Part shown: positions 9,950 to 20,109 of the stretch, in pieces
Layout: every line of letters begins with the position of its first letter
Position numbering within the stretch: the stretch's first letter is position 1
Assembly (NCBI GenBank): GCA_002708475.1
Contig: PAOL01000070.1
Coordinates: 1 to 35,422 of the forward strand
Length of the DNA: 35,422 nucleotides
Direction of reading: 5' to 3'
DNA from: Oleispira sp.
GTDB taxonomy: Bacteria > Pseudomonadota > Gammaproteobacteria > Pseudomonadales > Oceanobacteraceae
The notes under the pieces: model-generated
The model's input: the letters and a program-made list of their open reading frames with translations, nothing else
Database searches by the model: none
What the model was told of the DNA's origin: nothing
Made by a program: the position numbers and the translations under genes

Positions 9950-10285
9950 TTAATCTCGTTAATGTGAACGGTTTTTCCGCAATGTCTCCGGCGGCGACTC
10001 CCCATAACGATCTTTTTGTAAAGGCAAGCCCCCCAGCAGTATAAACCCCAACGGGTGGCAATCTCTGTGACACCTATACGTTCCTTGGTCGCCAAAAAAT
10101 TCCCGTGAACCTTCTTTAGTCGGATGGTATGCAAATAATTCATCGCGTGATCTGCCGAAAGCGTTTAAACCTTTCATGCAATGTCCGCTCACTCATTCCG
10201 CAAGCCGCCAACAGATCAGCCATGGTACTGGGTGTGGTGATAGGTTGCGTCGCATCTACTGCCCTGATTAGCGTACAATTCGCCA
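9950..10285 (-). pseudogene. AraC-family regulator C-terminal remnant, multiply frameshifted
   Basis: Minus-strand pieces in different frames: MADLLAACGMSERTLHERFKRFRQIT / MNYLHTIRLKKVHGNFLATKERIGVTEIATRWG / YGESPPETLRK. These form a dual-HTH AraC domain. Confidence 0.8.
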
Positions 10286-10308
10286 TTTGATTCTAGGATG
10301 GTGTACTC

Positions 10309-10920
10309 GTGGTCAGTTTCAAAGGCTATTGTTATCCGAAAACGGTGATTTTGCAGTGTGTTCGTTGGTAAGTCGCTTATTGTTTAAGTTATCGTGATAT
10401 CGAGGAGATGATGAAGGAGCGAGGAATACACGTAGATCATAGCACCCTGAACCGCTGGGTTCTAGAATTCTCTCCACTGCTTGAAAAGGAGTTCCACAAA
10501 AGGAAACGTCGTTCAGGTGGCAGGATCCGACTTGACGAAACCTACCTTCTGGTTAAAGGGCAATGGAAATGCCTGTATCGCGCTGTTGATAAAGAAGGAA
10601 ATACCATCGATTTTTTGCTAACGTCAAAACGGGACAAAAAGGCTGCCAAGCGATTATTGAAGAAAATGATTAACCGAAATGGCAAGCCGGGATTAATCAA
10701 TATCGACAAAAGTGGAGCCAACCACGCTGCGATCAACGACTACAATCAAGAGAACAACACCCGAATCACTATTCGACAAAGTAAGTACCTAAATAATGTG
10801 ATTGAGCAAGACCACCGGTTCATAAAACGAAAAATGAAACAGGCCATGGGCTTTGAAAGATTTAGCAGTGCTGCCAGAACCGTTGCTTGACTGGAACTGT
10901 GGAGAATGCTTAAAAAGGGT
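10309..10920 (+). pseudogene. IS6-family transposase with at least two in-frame stops
   Basis: VVSFKGYCYPKTVILQCVRW*VAYCLSYRDIEEMMKERGIHVDHSTLNRWV...RLDETYLLVKGQWKCLYRAVDKEGNTIDF...QAMGFERFSSAARTVA*LELWRMLKKGQ. Confidence 0.88.
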
Positions 10921-11021
10921 CAGAAGAAATGGGGAGGGTCGCAGTCTCCCTGTGCACTATTCTATGCTCTGGCAACGTAAGCCGTAGTCGATACTAAATC
11001 ATTTTGTATTGTCAAAGGTAA

Positions 11022-11165
11022 ATGCGACACAACCGGCCTGCGCGCCAGCAAGTGCTGCACCTGAAGGTCAGTGATATCGACAGCCAACGCATGATCCTGC
11101 ACGTCGAGCAGGGCAAAGGGGATAAAGACCGCAACGCGATGCTGTCGCCGGCGTTGCACGGTAGC
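11022..11165 (+). pseudogene. Tyrosine recombinase/integrase fragment with frameshift
   Basis: GLRAS (alternate frame) then VLHLKVSDIDSQRMILHVEQGKGDKDRNAMLSPAL; no complete catalytic domain. Confidence 0.72.
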
Positions 11166-11216
11166 CAACACGTCGACAAGCGCGGAGCCCGAATCCCGCG
11201 GTTTCCTTCCCTGAGC

Positions 11217-11291
11217 GTTATAAGACGCCTGCCCGTTAACCAATGCGCACGGCAGCAAGAGGAAGAAGAGTTTGGGCAGGTGTCTTATAAC
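11217..11291. repeat. 18-bp imperfect inverted repeat around a 39-bp core
   Basis: GTTATAAGACGCCTGCCC (11217-11234) and GGGCAGGTGTCTTATAAC (11274-11291), 17/18 complementary. Confidence 0.85.
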
Positions 11292-11841
11292 CCTTAACAG
11301 GGGCGGATATTGAAATTCTCAACAGTTAATGTGTTTGGGAAAGTCAGCAGTGATACGCATTGCTGCCTTCCTTGGTGGCTAACGTCGTTGGGGAGATTGC
11401 CTCCGCCTTTAAAATCTTGCTGTTATACCGACCGGCACAATCAGTGATACAAGTTACCGTTGATACCTCACTTCTTTGCGGCTGACGACGCGATACTCTT
11501 CCCTCGAAACTTGCACTCTCCCTGTTATTGTAGGAACAGCCATTATCTCAATCGTGTCATTTAGGCACCAATCTTACTTGCTTGGTCGAAACGCCATCAC
11601 CCGCGCATCGCCTTTCGCGCTGTCCGTTATTGACCCCTTGCATGAATTCCTATCGTTGAATTTCGGGTAACGAAAAGACGTGGTTTATGCCCCAATTGAC
11701 CTGATTGTTGACCGCAACATGGATAGCCTAACAACAGTCATTGGAGACAGGAGTACCTGGCTGCCTATGTCCAGAAATCTAGGGGTTACCCTATATTTGT
11801 ATCTTTTATAAGAAAGAAGAATAAATATAACAGGAGAGACT

Positions 11842-14274
11842 ATGATGTTAAGTATCATCACCAAAACAATAAGCCCTCGACACAAGCTGGCCGCAGCCGT
11901 TGCATCTGCAACTATCCTGATGGCATCTCCGGTAACCCTGCACGCTGAAAACTCCCTTGCACTTGAGGAAGTCGTGGTGACTGCGCGTAAGCGTGCAGAA
12001 AGCCTGATGGATGCCCCTGTTGCGGTGACTGCCGTGTCTGGTGAAGCCATGGAAAACCAGGGTGTTACCAGTATGGAGCAGCTGTCCGCCAAGGTGCCAG
12101 GCCTACAAATAGGGCGTGCCGCAAAGACCAGCAATGTGAGTATCCGTGGTGTTGGTTCGGGTATTAACCAGGGCTTTGAACAATCGGTGGGTATGTATGT
12201 CGATGGTATTTATCAGTCCCGTAGCCGTCAGTTCACGCAGTCCATGGTTGACCTTCAGCAGGTAGAAGTCCTGCGTGGTCCACAGGGTGTGCTGTTCGGT
12301 AAAAATACCGTGGCCGGTGCCATTAAAGTCGAAACCGCCAATCCGCAAGCGGGCGAAGAATTTAACGGTTCTGTCACCGCTGCCTGGGAGCCGGAGCAGG
12401 ATACCCAGCGCTATACCGCCGTAATGTCCGGCTCTTTGAGTGACACCCTGGGTGCACGTGTAGTGCTGCGTGACTCATCATCCGATGGTTATGTGAAAAA
12501 CAAATACCTCGACCGGGACGAGCAGCAAAAAGACGACCAGCTGGCCCGCCTAGCCCTGGCCTGGGAGCCAACCGATCAGCTCTCGGTAGTCGGTAAAGTC
12601 TCCTATCTTAAGATGGATGCTGACGGCAAGGAGGCAACCATTAATGCTGTGGATAGCCGCTTGCCGACTCCCAGTACGCTCGCTATGTCAGCAGCGCTAG
12701 CGCCTGGTTTTAAGCCTTCGACTGGTGGCAGTGCCTATGAACACTATATTGGCAACAAAGACTGGACCAGCGGTGATTTTGAGGAAACTGAATCCACATC
12801 GGCGTCCTTGAAAGTAGAGTGGGATCTGGCTGGCTATACCCTGACGTCCTTGACCGGCTATTCAGATTTTGAATTTACACAGTTTCACGATATCGACTTA
12901 TTGCCCATCAATTTTATTAATAGCCGCGATGAGGAGGAGCTGGAAATGGTGAGCCAGGAGCTCCGCATAGCGACGGATTGGGATGGCGCCGTCAATATGA
13001 TCGGTGGTGTCTACTATGAAAAGCAGGACCTGCTTTTGAAAGCTGCTGCCCATTTCGACGGCACCTTTGGTGTGCTACCGGGATCGATTTTACCCGGCGG
13101 TATTGAGGAAGTTGGTCAGCAAACTGATTTTAATCAGGAGACCGAGACGCTGGCCTTCTTTGGGGAAATGAGTATTGATTTGAGCGAAGCGCTGACCCTG
13201 GAGCTGGGGCTGCGTTACTCCGAAGATGAGAAGGACGCTAGCAAGCGCGTACAGGTCGGTACCGGCGCACCGGATGCGTTGGCTATTCTTGTTACGCCTG
13301 AAGATACGGCGGGCTCGGCAGATTTAGCCGCTTATCTTGCCAATGCCGCGGCGGCTGGCGGTGCCGATGGCGCCAATGCTGCTGCTACCTTTGCCGGCTT
13401 GTTGAATCGCTATGCTGCTGATACCAGCAGTGATCGCACCGAGTACCACTTCGACCCATCGGCCAAGTTGCGCTGGGAGTACAGTGAAGCCGGCATGGTG
13501 TTTATTTCCTACTCTGAAGGCTACAAGTCCGGTGGTTTTAACGTTAGCCCCGATACTGCTAACCCTGACGGTAGTCCCCGAGCTGGCGACGAGTTTGAGG
13601 ATGAGTCCGTTAAGGCTTGGGAGTTGGGTATTAAACAGGAGCTGTTTGATGGTCGCGCCCGTGTCAGTGCCATTGCCTATCAAACCCAACTGGAAGACCT
13701 TCAGGTCACTTCCTGGAGTGGGGCCAGCTATGTGGTGGGGAACGCGGCTGAACTGACGGTTCAGGGCATTGAGCTGGAGGGGCAGTATTTGTTGCTAGAG
13801 AACCTCGAGCTTGGCGGCAGTGTCAGCTACCTGGACCATGAGTTCGATTCCTACACAGGTGCCGGCTGTTCCGTCATTGAGACCGGCTTGGGTAATTGCC
13901 CTACGGGTCAAAAAGATCTGTCTGGCGAGCGCGGTGCGTTTGCGCCGGAATACAGCGCCTCAGTTTATGTCGATTACACCTACAGTTTCGACCAGTTTGA
14001 GCTGAATGCTCATATTGATTTTAACTACAAGGACGAGATGTTCCTCGACGGCGACCTAGACCCCAATGCTTTGCAGGACAGCTATGTCAAGGTTGATGCG
14101 CGTCTCGGTTTGTCTACCCTGGATGGCAAGTGGGATTTTCTGCTCTACGGTCGTAACCTGACCGATGAGACGACTTACACGGCGTCTATTGATGCGCCTT
14201 TAAGTCCAGGTGTTTATGCCGGTTGGATTGAGGAGCCGCGTATTGTGGGTGTGCAGGGACGTTATAACTTCTGA
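11842..14274 (+). CDS. TonB-dependent outer-membrane receptor
   Basis: Signal-like N-terminus, LEEVVVTARKRAESLMDAPVAVT plug start, VEVLRGPQGVLFGKNTVAGAIKV, C-terminal ...GRYNF. Confidence 0.95.
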   Translation: MMLSIITKTISPRHKLAAAVASATILMASPVTLHAENSLALEEVVVTARKRAESLMDAPVAVTAVSGEAMENQGVTSMEQLSAKVPGLQIGRAAKTSNVSIRGVGSGINQGFEQSVGMYVDGIYQSRSRQFTQSMVDLQQVEVLRGPQGVLFGKNTVAGAIKVETANPQAGEEFNGSVTAAWEPEQDTQRYTAVMSGSLSDTLGARVVLRDSSSDGYVKNKYLDRDEQQKDDQLARLALAWEPTDQLSVVGKVSYLKMDADGKEATINAVDSRLPTPSTLAMSAALAPGFKPSTGGSAYEHYIGNKDWTSGDFEETESTSASLKVEWDLAGYTLTSLTGYSDFEFTQFHDIDLLPINFINSRDEEELEMVSQELRIATDWDGAVNMIGGVYYEKQDLLLKAAAHFDGTFGVLPGSILPGGIEEVGQQTDFNQETETLAFFGEMSIDLSEALTLELGLRYSEDEKDASKRVQVGTGAPDALAILVTPEDTAGSADLAAYLANAAAAGGADGANAAATFAGLLNRYAADTSSDRTEYHFDPSAKLRWEYSEAGMVFISYSEGYKSGGFNVSPDTANPDGSPRAGDEFEDESVKAWELGIKQELFDGRARVSAIAYQTQLEDLQVTSWSGASYVVGNAAELTVQGIELEGQYLLLENLELGGSVSYLDHEFDSYTGAGCSVIETGLGNCPTGQKDLSGERGAFAPEYSASVYVDYTYSFDQFELNAHIDFNYKDEMFLDGDLDPNALQDSYVKVDARLGLSTLDGKWDFLLYGRNLTDETTYTASIDAPLSPGVYAGWIEEPRIVGVQGRYNF

Positions 14275-14431
14275 TATGACCTGGTCTTTTCAATAACCTG
14301 ATGCCGGCTGCTAAGGCTGACGGCTGACGGCTGGAAGGCAGTGCGGGCTGAAAGGCCTGTTCTGCTTTCAGGTTTCAAGTCCGAGGTGGCATTCGCGAGG
14401 AGCGACCCGGTAATTAACTGGAGGAATTCTC

Positions 14432-15937
14432 TTGGCTATTAAAGTTCAAGGTCATGTTATTAATGGCGAGCATAAGGCGCAGCAATCGAGCGCCTATATT
14501 GATGTTATCAATCCTGCCAATGGCGAAATCGTAGCGCAAACCACTGCCGGTACAGCAGAAGAGGTTGACAAAGCCGTGGCAGCCGCCAAGGCCGCCTTTC
14601 CGGGGTGGCGTTCAACCCCTGCCAGTGAACGGGCTGCGTTGATTGCCCGTATAGCCCTGGTGTTGGGGGCCAATCTGGAGGAGCTTATAGAACTGGAGTG
14701 TAGCTGTACCGGTATTTTGGCGTCTCGCATGGCCTCATTTGATGTGCCGGCATTGATGCAAATCATACAAACCTTTGCGGAAAATCTCGAAGATTATCCG
14801 TTTGTGGAATACCCGCCAGTTCGTACCCTGCCAGAAGCTCATGACGTTAAGGTTTTTAAAGAGCCCCTGGGCGTTTGTGGCCTGATTTCTCCCTGGAATG
14901 CGCCACTGTTTGTGACCTTTGTCAAAATGATACCGGCCCTTGCCGCGGGCAATACGGTCGTGATTAAACCGTCTGAAAGCTCTTCTGTAGCAATAGTGCG
15001 GGTAGCTGAGTTGCTGCAAAGTATCCTGCCGCCGGGTGTTGTCAACGTCGTAACCGGTTATGGCCACGAGGCTGGTGCCGCGCTGGTGGCGCACCCGGAT
15101 GTGGCGAAAATATCCTTTACGGGCTCCACTAACACAGGTCGCATGATTCAAAGAACGGCCGCCGATACCATGAAGCGTGTGACCCTGGAATTGGGTGGGA
15201 AGGGCGCGGGTATTGCGTTGCCGGATGCGCCAATTGAATTAACGGCGCGCGGTGCAACGTTTGCGTTTTTGTTCCATGCCGGACAGGTGTGTATCTCCGG
15301 TACGCGCCTGTTTATTCATGAATCCATTCATGATCAGGTAGTTGCGCGTATGGTGCATTTGGCTGAAGCTCTCAAGCCTGGTGGTCAATTTGATCCGCAA
15401 ACGACCCTCGCGCCTATGGCTTTCAAGGCGCATTATGATCGAGTGATGGGCTATATCGACTCGGCAAAAGAGCAGGGCGCCACGCTGGTTTGCGGTGGCG
15501 AGCCAATGGTGGTTCCTGGTGCGCCTGAATCTCTGTTTATTCAACCCACGATTTTCACCGATGTCACCGACGATATGCGCATCTATCGAGAAGAGATCTT
15601 TGGGCCGGTCCTGTCGGTCATCAAATACAGCGATGTGGATGATGCCATACGCATGGCCAACGATAGTTGCTATGGTTTGTCGGCGGGGGTTTGGAGCGGC
15701 GACCCCATCGCTGCGCAGTCAATCGCTCGGCAGTTGGAGGCGGGTACCGTCTGGGTCAACGAATGGCATGCGCTTACCGGGGATGTGTCATTTGGTGGCA
15801 TGAAGCAGAGCGGCTACGGCCGGGAAATCAATATGGCATCAATTGAGTCCTACTTGGAAAGTAAAACCTATTTGACCAGTTTTGAGACCGATCCTGCGGC
15901 CAAAGCCCTGCAGGGGCTGTTGCACCAAGCGGTCTAA
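14432..15937 (+). CDS. NAD(P)-dependent aldehyde dehydrogenase
   Basis: SPWNAPLFV, VTLELGGKGAGI, FHAGQVCISGTR, EEIFGPVLSV, GGMKQSGYGRE. Confidence 0.95.
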   Translation: MAIKVQGHVINGEHKAQQSSAYIDVINPANGEIVAQTTAGTAEEVDKAVAAAKAAFPGWRSTPASERAALIARIALVLGANLEELIELECSCTGILASRMASFDVPALMQIIQTFAENLEDYPFVEYPPVRTLPEAHDVKVFKEPLGVCGLISPWNAPLFVTFVKMIPALAAGNTVVIKPSESSSVAIVRVAELLQSILPPGVVNVVTGYGHEAGAALVAHPDVAKISFTGSTNTGRMIQRTAADTMKRVTLELGGKGAGIALPDAPIELTARGATFAFLFHAGQVCISGTRLFIHESIHDQVVARMVHLAEALKPGGQFDPQTTLAPMAFKAHYDRVMGYIDSAKEQGATLVCGGEPMVVPGAPESLFIQPTIFTDVTDDMRIYREEIFGPVLSVIKYSDVDDAIRMANDSCYGLSAGVWSGDPIAAQSIARQLEAGTVWVNEWHALTGDVSFGGMKQSGYGREINMASIESYLESKTYLTSFETDPAAKALQGLLHQAV

Positions 15938-15982
15938 ACAGCACGTCAACAGAGATAGAGAAAATTCAGAAAGGAAATTAAC

Positions 15983-17179
15983 ATGTCAGATTCAGGTGCT
16001 TTTCAATATTGGCAGCGTTCGATAATTCACGCTGGTCCAGGTACGGTGATTCGCCTGCCCAATCTTTTCGCCGGTTTGGGTGGCAGACGAGTGGCGCTGA
16101 TCAGTGACAAGGGGCTGAAAGATGTTGGCCTGGTGGATAAGGTTGCCGAGCTGTTTACTGGAGATGAAGTTCCGGGAGCGCCAAAACTGGTAGCCACTTT
16201 CACCGATATCGCCCCGGATGCAGAGTCGAGCTGTATTAATCGGGCGCTTGCCGTGGTGCGTGAAAGCGCGGCCGACTGCCTGTTGGCGGTGGGTGGCGGC
16301 AGTGTGCTCGACAGTGTAAAAATGATCAAGCTGGCGATGTACAAGCAGGTGGGTGATATTCAGGAATTGATAAAGTCACCGGTACTTTCAATGAAGTGGC
16401 CGGAGGTGCAGCATATGGGGGTTCCTCATATTGCGGTACCCACCACGGCTGGTACAGGGGCGGAAATCACCAATGGCGCCGTAATCTACAATCAGGCTCT
16501 GGGTATCAAACACCTTATCCTTTCTGAGTTTTTAGAAGCGGATATCGCAGTATTGGATGCGCACATGACCACTGGGCTGCCACCCATGTTGACTGCGGCG
16601 ACCGGTATGGATGCACTGACTCACGCCGTGGAGACCATTGCCCATGTAAGGGTCAATGACTTTGCCTTGGCTCACGCTGTTACTAGTGCCAAGGTCATTC
16701 TGGAGAATCTGCCCAAGGCGGTTGCTAGCGGTCGGGACCTGCTGGCACGTCAGCATATGCTCAATGCCAGTGCGATGGCGTGTAACTCTGTGGTAGCTGA
16801 TTTTGGTGCCTCTCCCGTACACAATTTTTCCCACGCTTTTGGTGCGTTATTCCATATACATCACGGTGAGGCCAACGGGGTATTACTGCCTACAGTGATG
16901 GAAGCTATGCCTGAATTCTACGCGCCGGTTGCCGATAGATTAAAGGATGTGTTTGCTGTTGATGGCACTGATGCCGAAGCCGTGGTCTTGGCTGCCGCGA
17001 CGAAAATCCGCGAACTGCTGGATCGAATTGGCCATCCGCAGGACTTCAAACGACATACGATTGCGGAATCGTCACTGTTGAGTATTGTTCATGCCGTGTC
17101 ACATGATCCGCTGGCGGCGCTCTATCCTGTGGCCGTTGATCATATCGAGGTTATTGCCCGCAAGGCGTGTGGCTGGTAA
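15983..17179 (+). CDS. Iron-containing (group III) alcohol dehydrogenase
   Basis: LLAVGGGSVLDSVKMI, PTTAGTGAEITNGAV, GMDALTHAVET, HNFSHAFGALFHIHHGEANGVLLP. Confidence 0.94.
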   Translation: MSDSGAFQYWQRSIIHAGPGTVIRLPNLFAGLGGRRVALISDKGLKDVGLVDKVAELFTGDEVPGAPKLVATFTDIAPDAESSCINRALAVVRESAADCLLAVGGGSVLDSVKMIKLAMYKQVGDIQELIKSPVLSMKWPEVQHMGVPHIAVPTTAGTGAEITNGAVIYNQALGIKHLILSEFLEADIAVLDAHMTTGLPPMLTAATGMDALTHAVETIAHVRVNDFALAHAVTSAKVILENLPKAVASGRDLLARQHMLNASAMACNSVVADFGASPVHNFSHAFGALFHIHHGEANGVLLPTVMEAMPEFYAPVADRLKDVFAVDGTDAEAVVLAAATKIRELLDRIGHPQDFKRHTIAESSLLSIVHAVSHDPLAALYPVAVDHIEVIARKACGW

Positions 17180-17226
17180 TCCAGAGGCTGGCGACCATAG
17201 CTCCTGGTATTGAGGAGTGTTTGTGT

Positions 17227-18249
17227 CTAATCGCCCTCCAATTGATCGCGGTATTGCGTGGGCGAGACACCGGTCCAGCGACGAAAAGCACGAGCGAAGT
17301 TGCTGGTGTCGGTAAATCCCAGTAGAAAAGCGATTTCACTGAAGCTGACGTTTTTCTGTTCGATATATTGTTTGGCCAGGTTAGAGCGCAGGTTTTCCAG
17401 AATTTCCTGGTAGCTGGTGTTTTTCTGCTCCAGCTTGTTGTGTAACTTGCGTCGGCTGATATGCAGCAGTGAGGCGATGCGGTCTTTACTGCATTCCCCA
17501 GTAGGTAGCAGCTCAATAACCTTGGCTTCAACCTGGCGCACAATATCTTCGCGATCCAGTCGCGCCAAGTATTCGATAACGACTTCATCATTGCGTCTTG
17601 CCAGATCCGAGCTGCCCGAAGGTAGCTGGGCAAGCATATCTGCCTTCGCGAAGTAAATGGTATTTGTTGGTTCTGAAAAGGTCACCGGTGCACGAAAAAA
17701 ACGTTCAAAGTCCTCGGCATGGGTTTTCGGTACAGGGCGCTCGAACTCTACCTTTAGCGGAGAAAAATCTGGTCGATAAATGCCGCGGCAGATGTGAACT
17801 ATCGCCCCGAGCCAGCCATCCAGGCTTTCAATGCTTGCGTTCGGATTAACCAGCTCAATGACAAACCGAAAGTGCTCTTTATCCTCATGCAGGTAATGCG
17901 TTACGTTGTCGCTTATCAAGCGGGAGTAGTGAACCAGGCGCTGGCAGAAATCGTACAGGCTGCAGCTGGAGTAGAGCGAGAAACCCAGGGCATGAAAGTT
18001 CGCAGGTTGGAAATTACGTGCCACCACCAGCCCAAAACCTGGATTTCCAGTTGCGTTAACTGCCAATTTCATCAGGTGGAATATTTTATGGGCTTCGATC
18101 CGACTGCCGGGATCAGATGTCAACCGGTAGGGTATATCGGCCTCTTCGAATAACTGCGCGCTATTTTGTCCCTGCATTTCAAGGGCCATGGCGATGGCAT
18201 GGGTCCAGCTTGCTATGGTTTGAGGTTCATTTTGACTGATTTTTTTCAT
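17227..18249 (-). CDS. AraC-family transcriptional regulator
   Basis: C-terminal double HTH: IASLLHISRRKLHNKLEQKNTSYQEILENLRSNLAKQYIEQKNVSFSEIAFLLGFTDTSNFARAFRRWTGVSPTQYR. Confidence 0.94.
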   Translation of the reverse strand: MKKISQNEPQTIASWTHAIAMALEMQGQNSAQLFEEADIPYRLTSDPGSRIEAHKIFHLMKLAVNATGNPGFGLVVARNFQPANFHALGFSLYSSCSLYDFCQRLVHYSRLISDNVTHYLHEDKEHFRFVIELVNPNASIESLDGWLGAIVHICRGIYRPDFSPLKVEFERPVPKTHAEDFERFFRAPVTFSEPTNTIYFAKADMLAQLPSGSSDLARRNDEVVIEYLARLDREDIVRQVEAKVIELLPTGECSKDRIASLLHISRRKLHNKLEQKNTSYQEILENLRSNLAKQYIEQKNVSFSEIAFLLGFTDTSNFARAFRRWTGVSPTQYRDQLEGD

Positions 18250-18311
18250 GTAGAGTTAGTCTCAATTTGGTCAATACTTTACCGGGTTTTTATAACTCTT
18301 ATTAGTCACTC

Positions 18312-18325
18312 TAACAATGTTGTTA
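18312..18325. promoter_or_regulatory. Candidate operator palindrome in the araC/ligase divergent intergenic region
   Basis: TAACAA-tg-TTGTTA, midway between the divergent genes. Confidence 0.35.
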
Positions 18326-18475
18326 TTACTGCTCAAAAAGCTGACCTTGATTCTGTTACTTGTAGATCACGTTAAAACTGTGGGAAGCGGGACATATAGA
18401 CGTTATTTTAGCACGATATGACCTGCGATCCAGTGTCTGGAGTAGATACTATAGATTACACAAAGACAACCAGCT

Positions 18476-20068
18476 ATGACGAGTGTTCAGCAGATGAAAA
18501 TTAACTTTAGTGATCAGTTTCAGGCACTGTCTGACCGGTATGGTGAATGCGAAGCGCTGGTCAATGTAGAGCGCAATCGCCGTTTTACCTTTTCCCAGTT
18601 GCACCGGATCTCCAATCAGATCGTTAACATGCTCCGTGACACGCTGGGTCTGCAAGAGGGGGACCGCTTTGTCAATATTCTTGAAAATGACAATATGGCA
18701 CTGCTGCATGCTCCCACCATCCTCAAGGGAGATGTTACTGGCGCCTTTACCAATTTTCGTGATTCCCTCGAAGAGCATACCTGGCAAGTAGACTATGCCA
18801 AACCCAAAGTAGTCTTTATAGAAAATGAGCTGATTGACACCTACTACCCTATGTTGCGAGAAAGGCAGATCACCGTGATTTGCATGGATCCCATCGATCA
18901 GCCAAAAGAAGGACTGTTTTATTTTTGGGAGCTTATTGAGGCCGCTTCATCGGAAAACCCCAATATTGAAATCGACGATCGCGAGCATCCGCTATTAATT
19001 CGGTTTACCGGAGGAACCACCGGCAAGGGAAAGCCGGCTCTGTATTGTGCCGATAATTGGTTTGGTTTGCGCGATGGTATCTATGCGCTGGATGAGAGTG
19101 ATTGGAACACCGAATCACGTATGCTGCATTTGGCACCTATCAGTCATGGCAGCGGTATGTTTGTAGTGCCTGCGTTTTTTGCCGGAGGCTGCAATGTTAC
19201 TCTGAACGAGCCGGATCTTGCCCAGTACTGCAAGGTCATTGAGCGCGAGCGAGTGACCCATGCGATGATGGTTCCCACACTGCTTTACCGCTTACTGGAG
19301 TTGCCAGAGGCACTGAATTCAGACTTTTCCTTCCTGCAAAATATGTTCTATGGCGCCGCCCCCATCAGTCCATCCAAACTGAAACACCTGCAGGAGCAGT
19401 TTGGCAATATTTTTATTCAGGTGTACGGCTCTACGGAACATTTTTGTCTGGCTCTGTCGCTGAGTAAAACCGATCACTGTGTCGATGCACAAACGGAAGG
19501 TCGGTTGGCATCCGCAGGCCGTATCACCGCTGGTGTCGAAGTTGTAGTAATGGATGATGACGGCAAGCCTGTGCCTAGAGGTCAACTGGGCGAATTCTGG
19601 TTACGCTCTCGCGGTACCTGTCTCGGGTATCTGGATAACCCGGAGAAAACGGCCGAGGAGTTCTGCAACGGCTATTGGAAGTCCGGTGATCTGGGTTATA
19701 TCGATGAGCAGGGCTTTGCCTTTATCGTCGATCGCAAGAAAGACATGATAATTTCCGGTGGTTTTAATATTTACGCTACCGAGGTAGAAGCAGTAATCAA
19801 TTCTCACGAGTCGGTATTGATGTCGGCCGTCGTCGGAATTCCCCATGAGGATTGGGGAGAGGCGGTTCACGCCGAAGTGATGCTGCGAGACGGTATGACA
19901 CTGGATAAAGATCAGTTGATTGCGCTGGTTAAGGACACACTGGGCAGTTACAAGGCGCCCAAGACGGTTACGATCGTTGATCAATTGCCGGTGAGTGCTG
20001 TTGGCAAGGTTCTGCGCAAAGATGTACGTCAAAAATACTGGAAGAACGTCGAGCGTCAAGTAGGTTGA
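18476..20068 (+). CDS. AMP-forming acyl-CoA synthetase/ligase
   Basis: RFTGGTTGKGKPAL, VYGSTEH, KSGDLGYIDEQGFAFIVDRKKDMIISGGFNIYATEVE, VSAVGKVLRKDVR. Confidence 0.93.
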   Translation: MTSVQQMKINFSDQFQALSDRYGECEALVNVERNRRFTFSQLHRISNQIVNMLRDTLGLQEGDRFVNILENDNMALLHAPTILKGDVTGAFTNFRDSLEEHTWQVDYAKPKVVFIENELIDTYYPMLRERQITVICMDPIDQPKEGLFYFWELIEAASSENPNIEIDDREHPLLIRFTGGTTGKGKPALYCADNWFGLRDGIYALDESDWNTESRMLHLAPISHGSGMFVVPAFFAGGCNVTLNEPDLAQYCKVIERERVTHAMMVPTLLYRLLELPEALNSDFSFLQNMFYGAAPISPSKLKHLQEQFGNIFIQVYGSTEHFCLALSLSKTDHCVDAQTEGRLASAGRITAGVEVVVMDDDGKPVPRGQLGEFWLRSRGTCLGYLDNPEKTAEEFCNGYWKSGDLGYIDEQGFAFIVDRKKDMIISGGFNIYATEVEAVINSHESVLMSAVVGIPHEDWGEAVHAEVMLRDGMTLDKDQLIALVKDTLGSYKAPKTVTIVDQLPVSAVGKVLRKDVRQKYWKNVERQVG

Positions 20069-20109
20069 AAGTAGACAGTAAGTGGCTAATTTTTGGAGGA
20101 TGTTAATAC

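Noticed and set aside
11022-11165. Integron integrase (IntI)
   Set aside because: VLHLKVSDIDSQRMILHVEQGKGDKDRNAMLS is a generic tyrosine recombinase segment, closer in feel to IS91-associated integrases; too short to assign to IntI.
11217-11291. Integron attC site
   Set aside because: The arms read GTTATAAG...CTTATAAC, the opposite polarity to 5'-RYYYAAC...GTTRRRY-3', and no cassette array or intact IntI is present.
14276-14400. ggctgacggctgacggctgg short repeats and a CTGAAAG/CTTTCAG hairpin after the TonB gene
   Set aside because: Too short and weak to distinguish from ordinary intergenic sequence or a weak attenuator.
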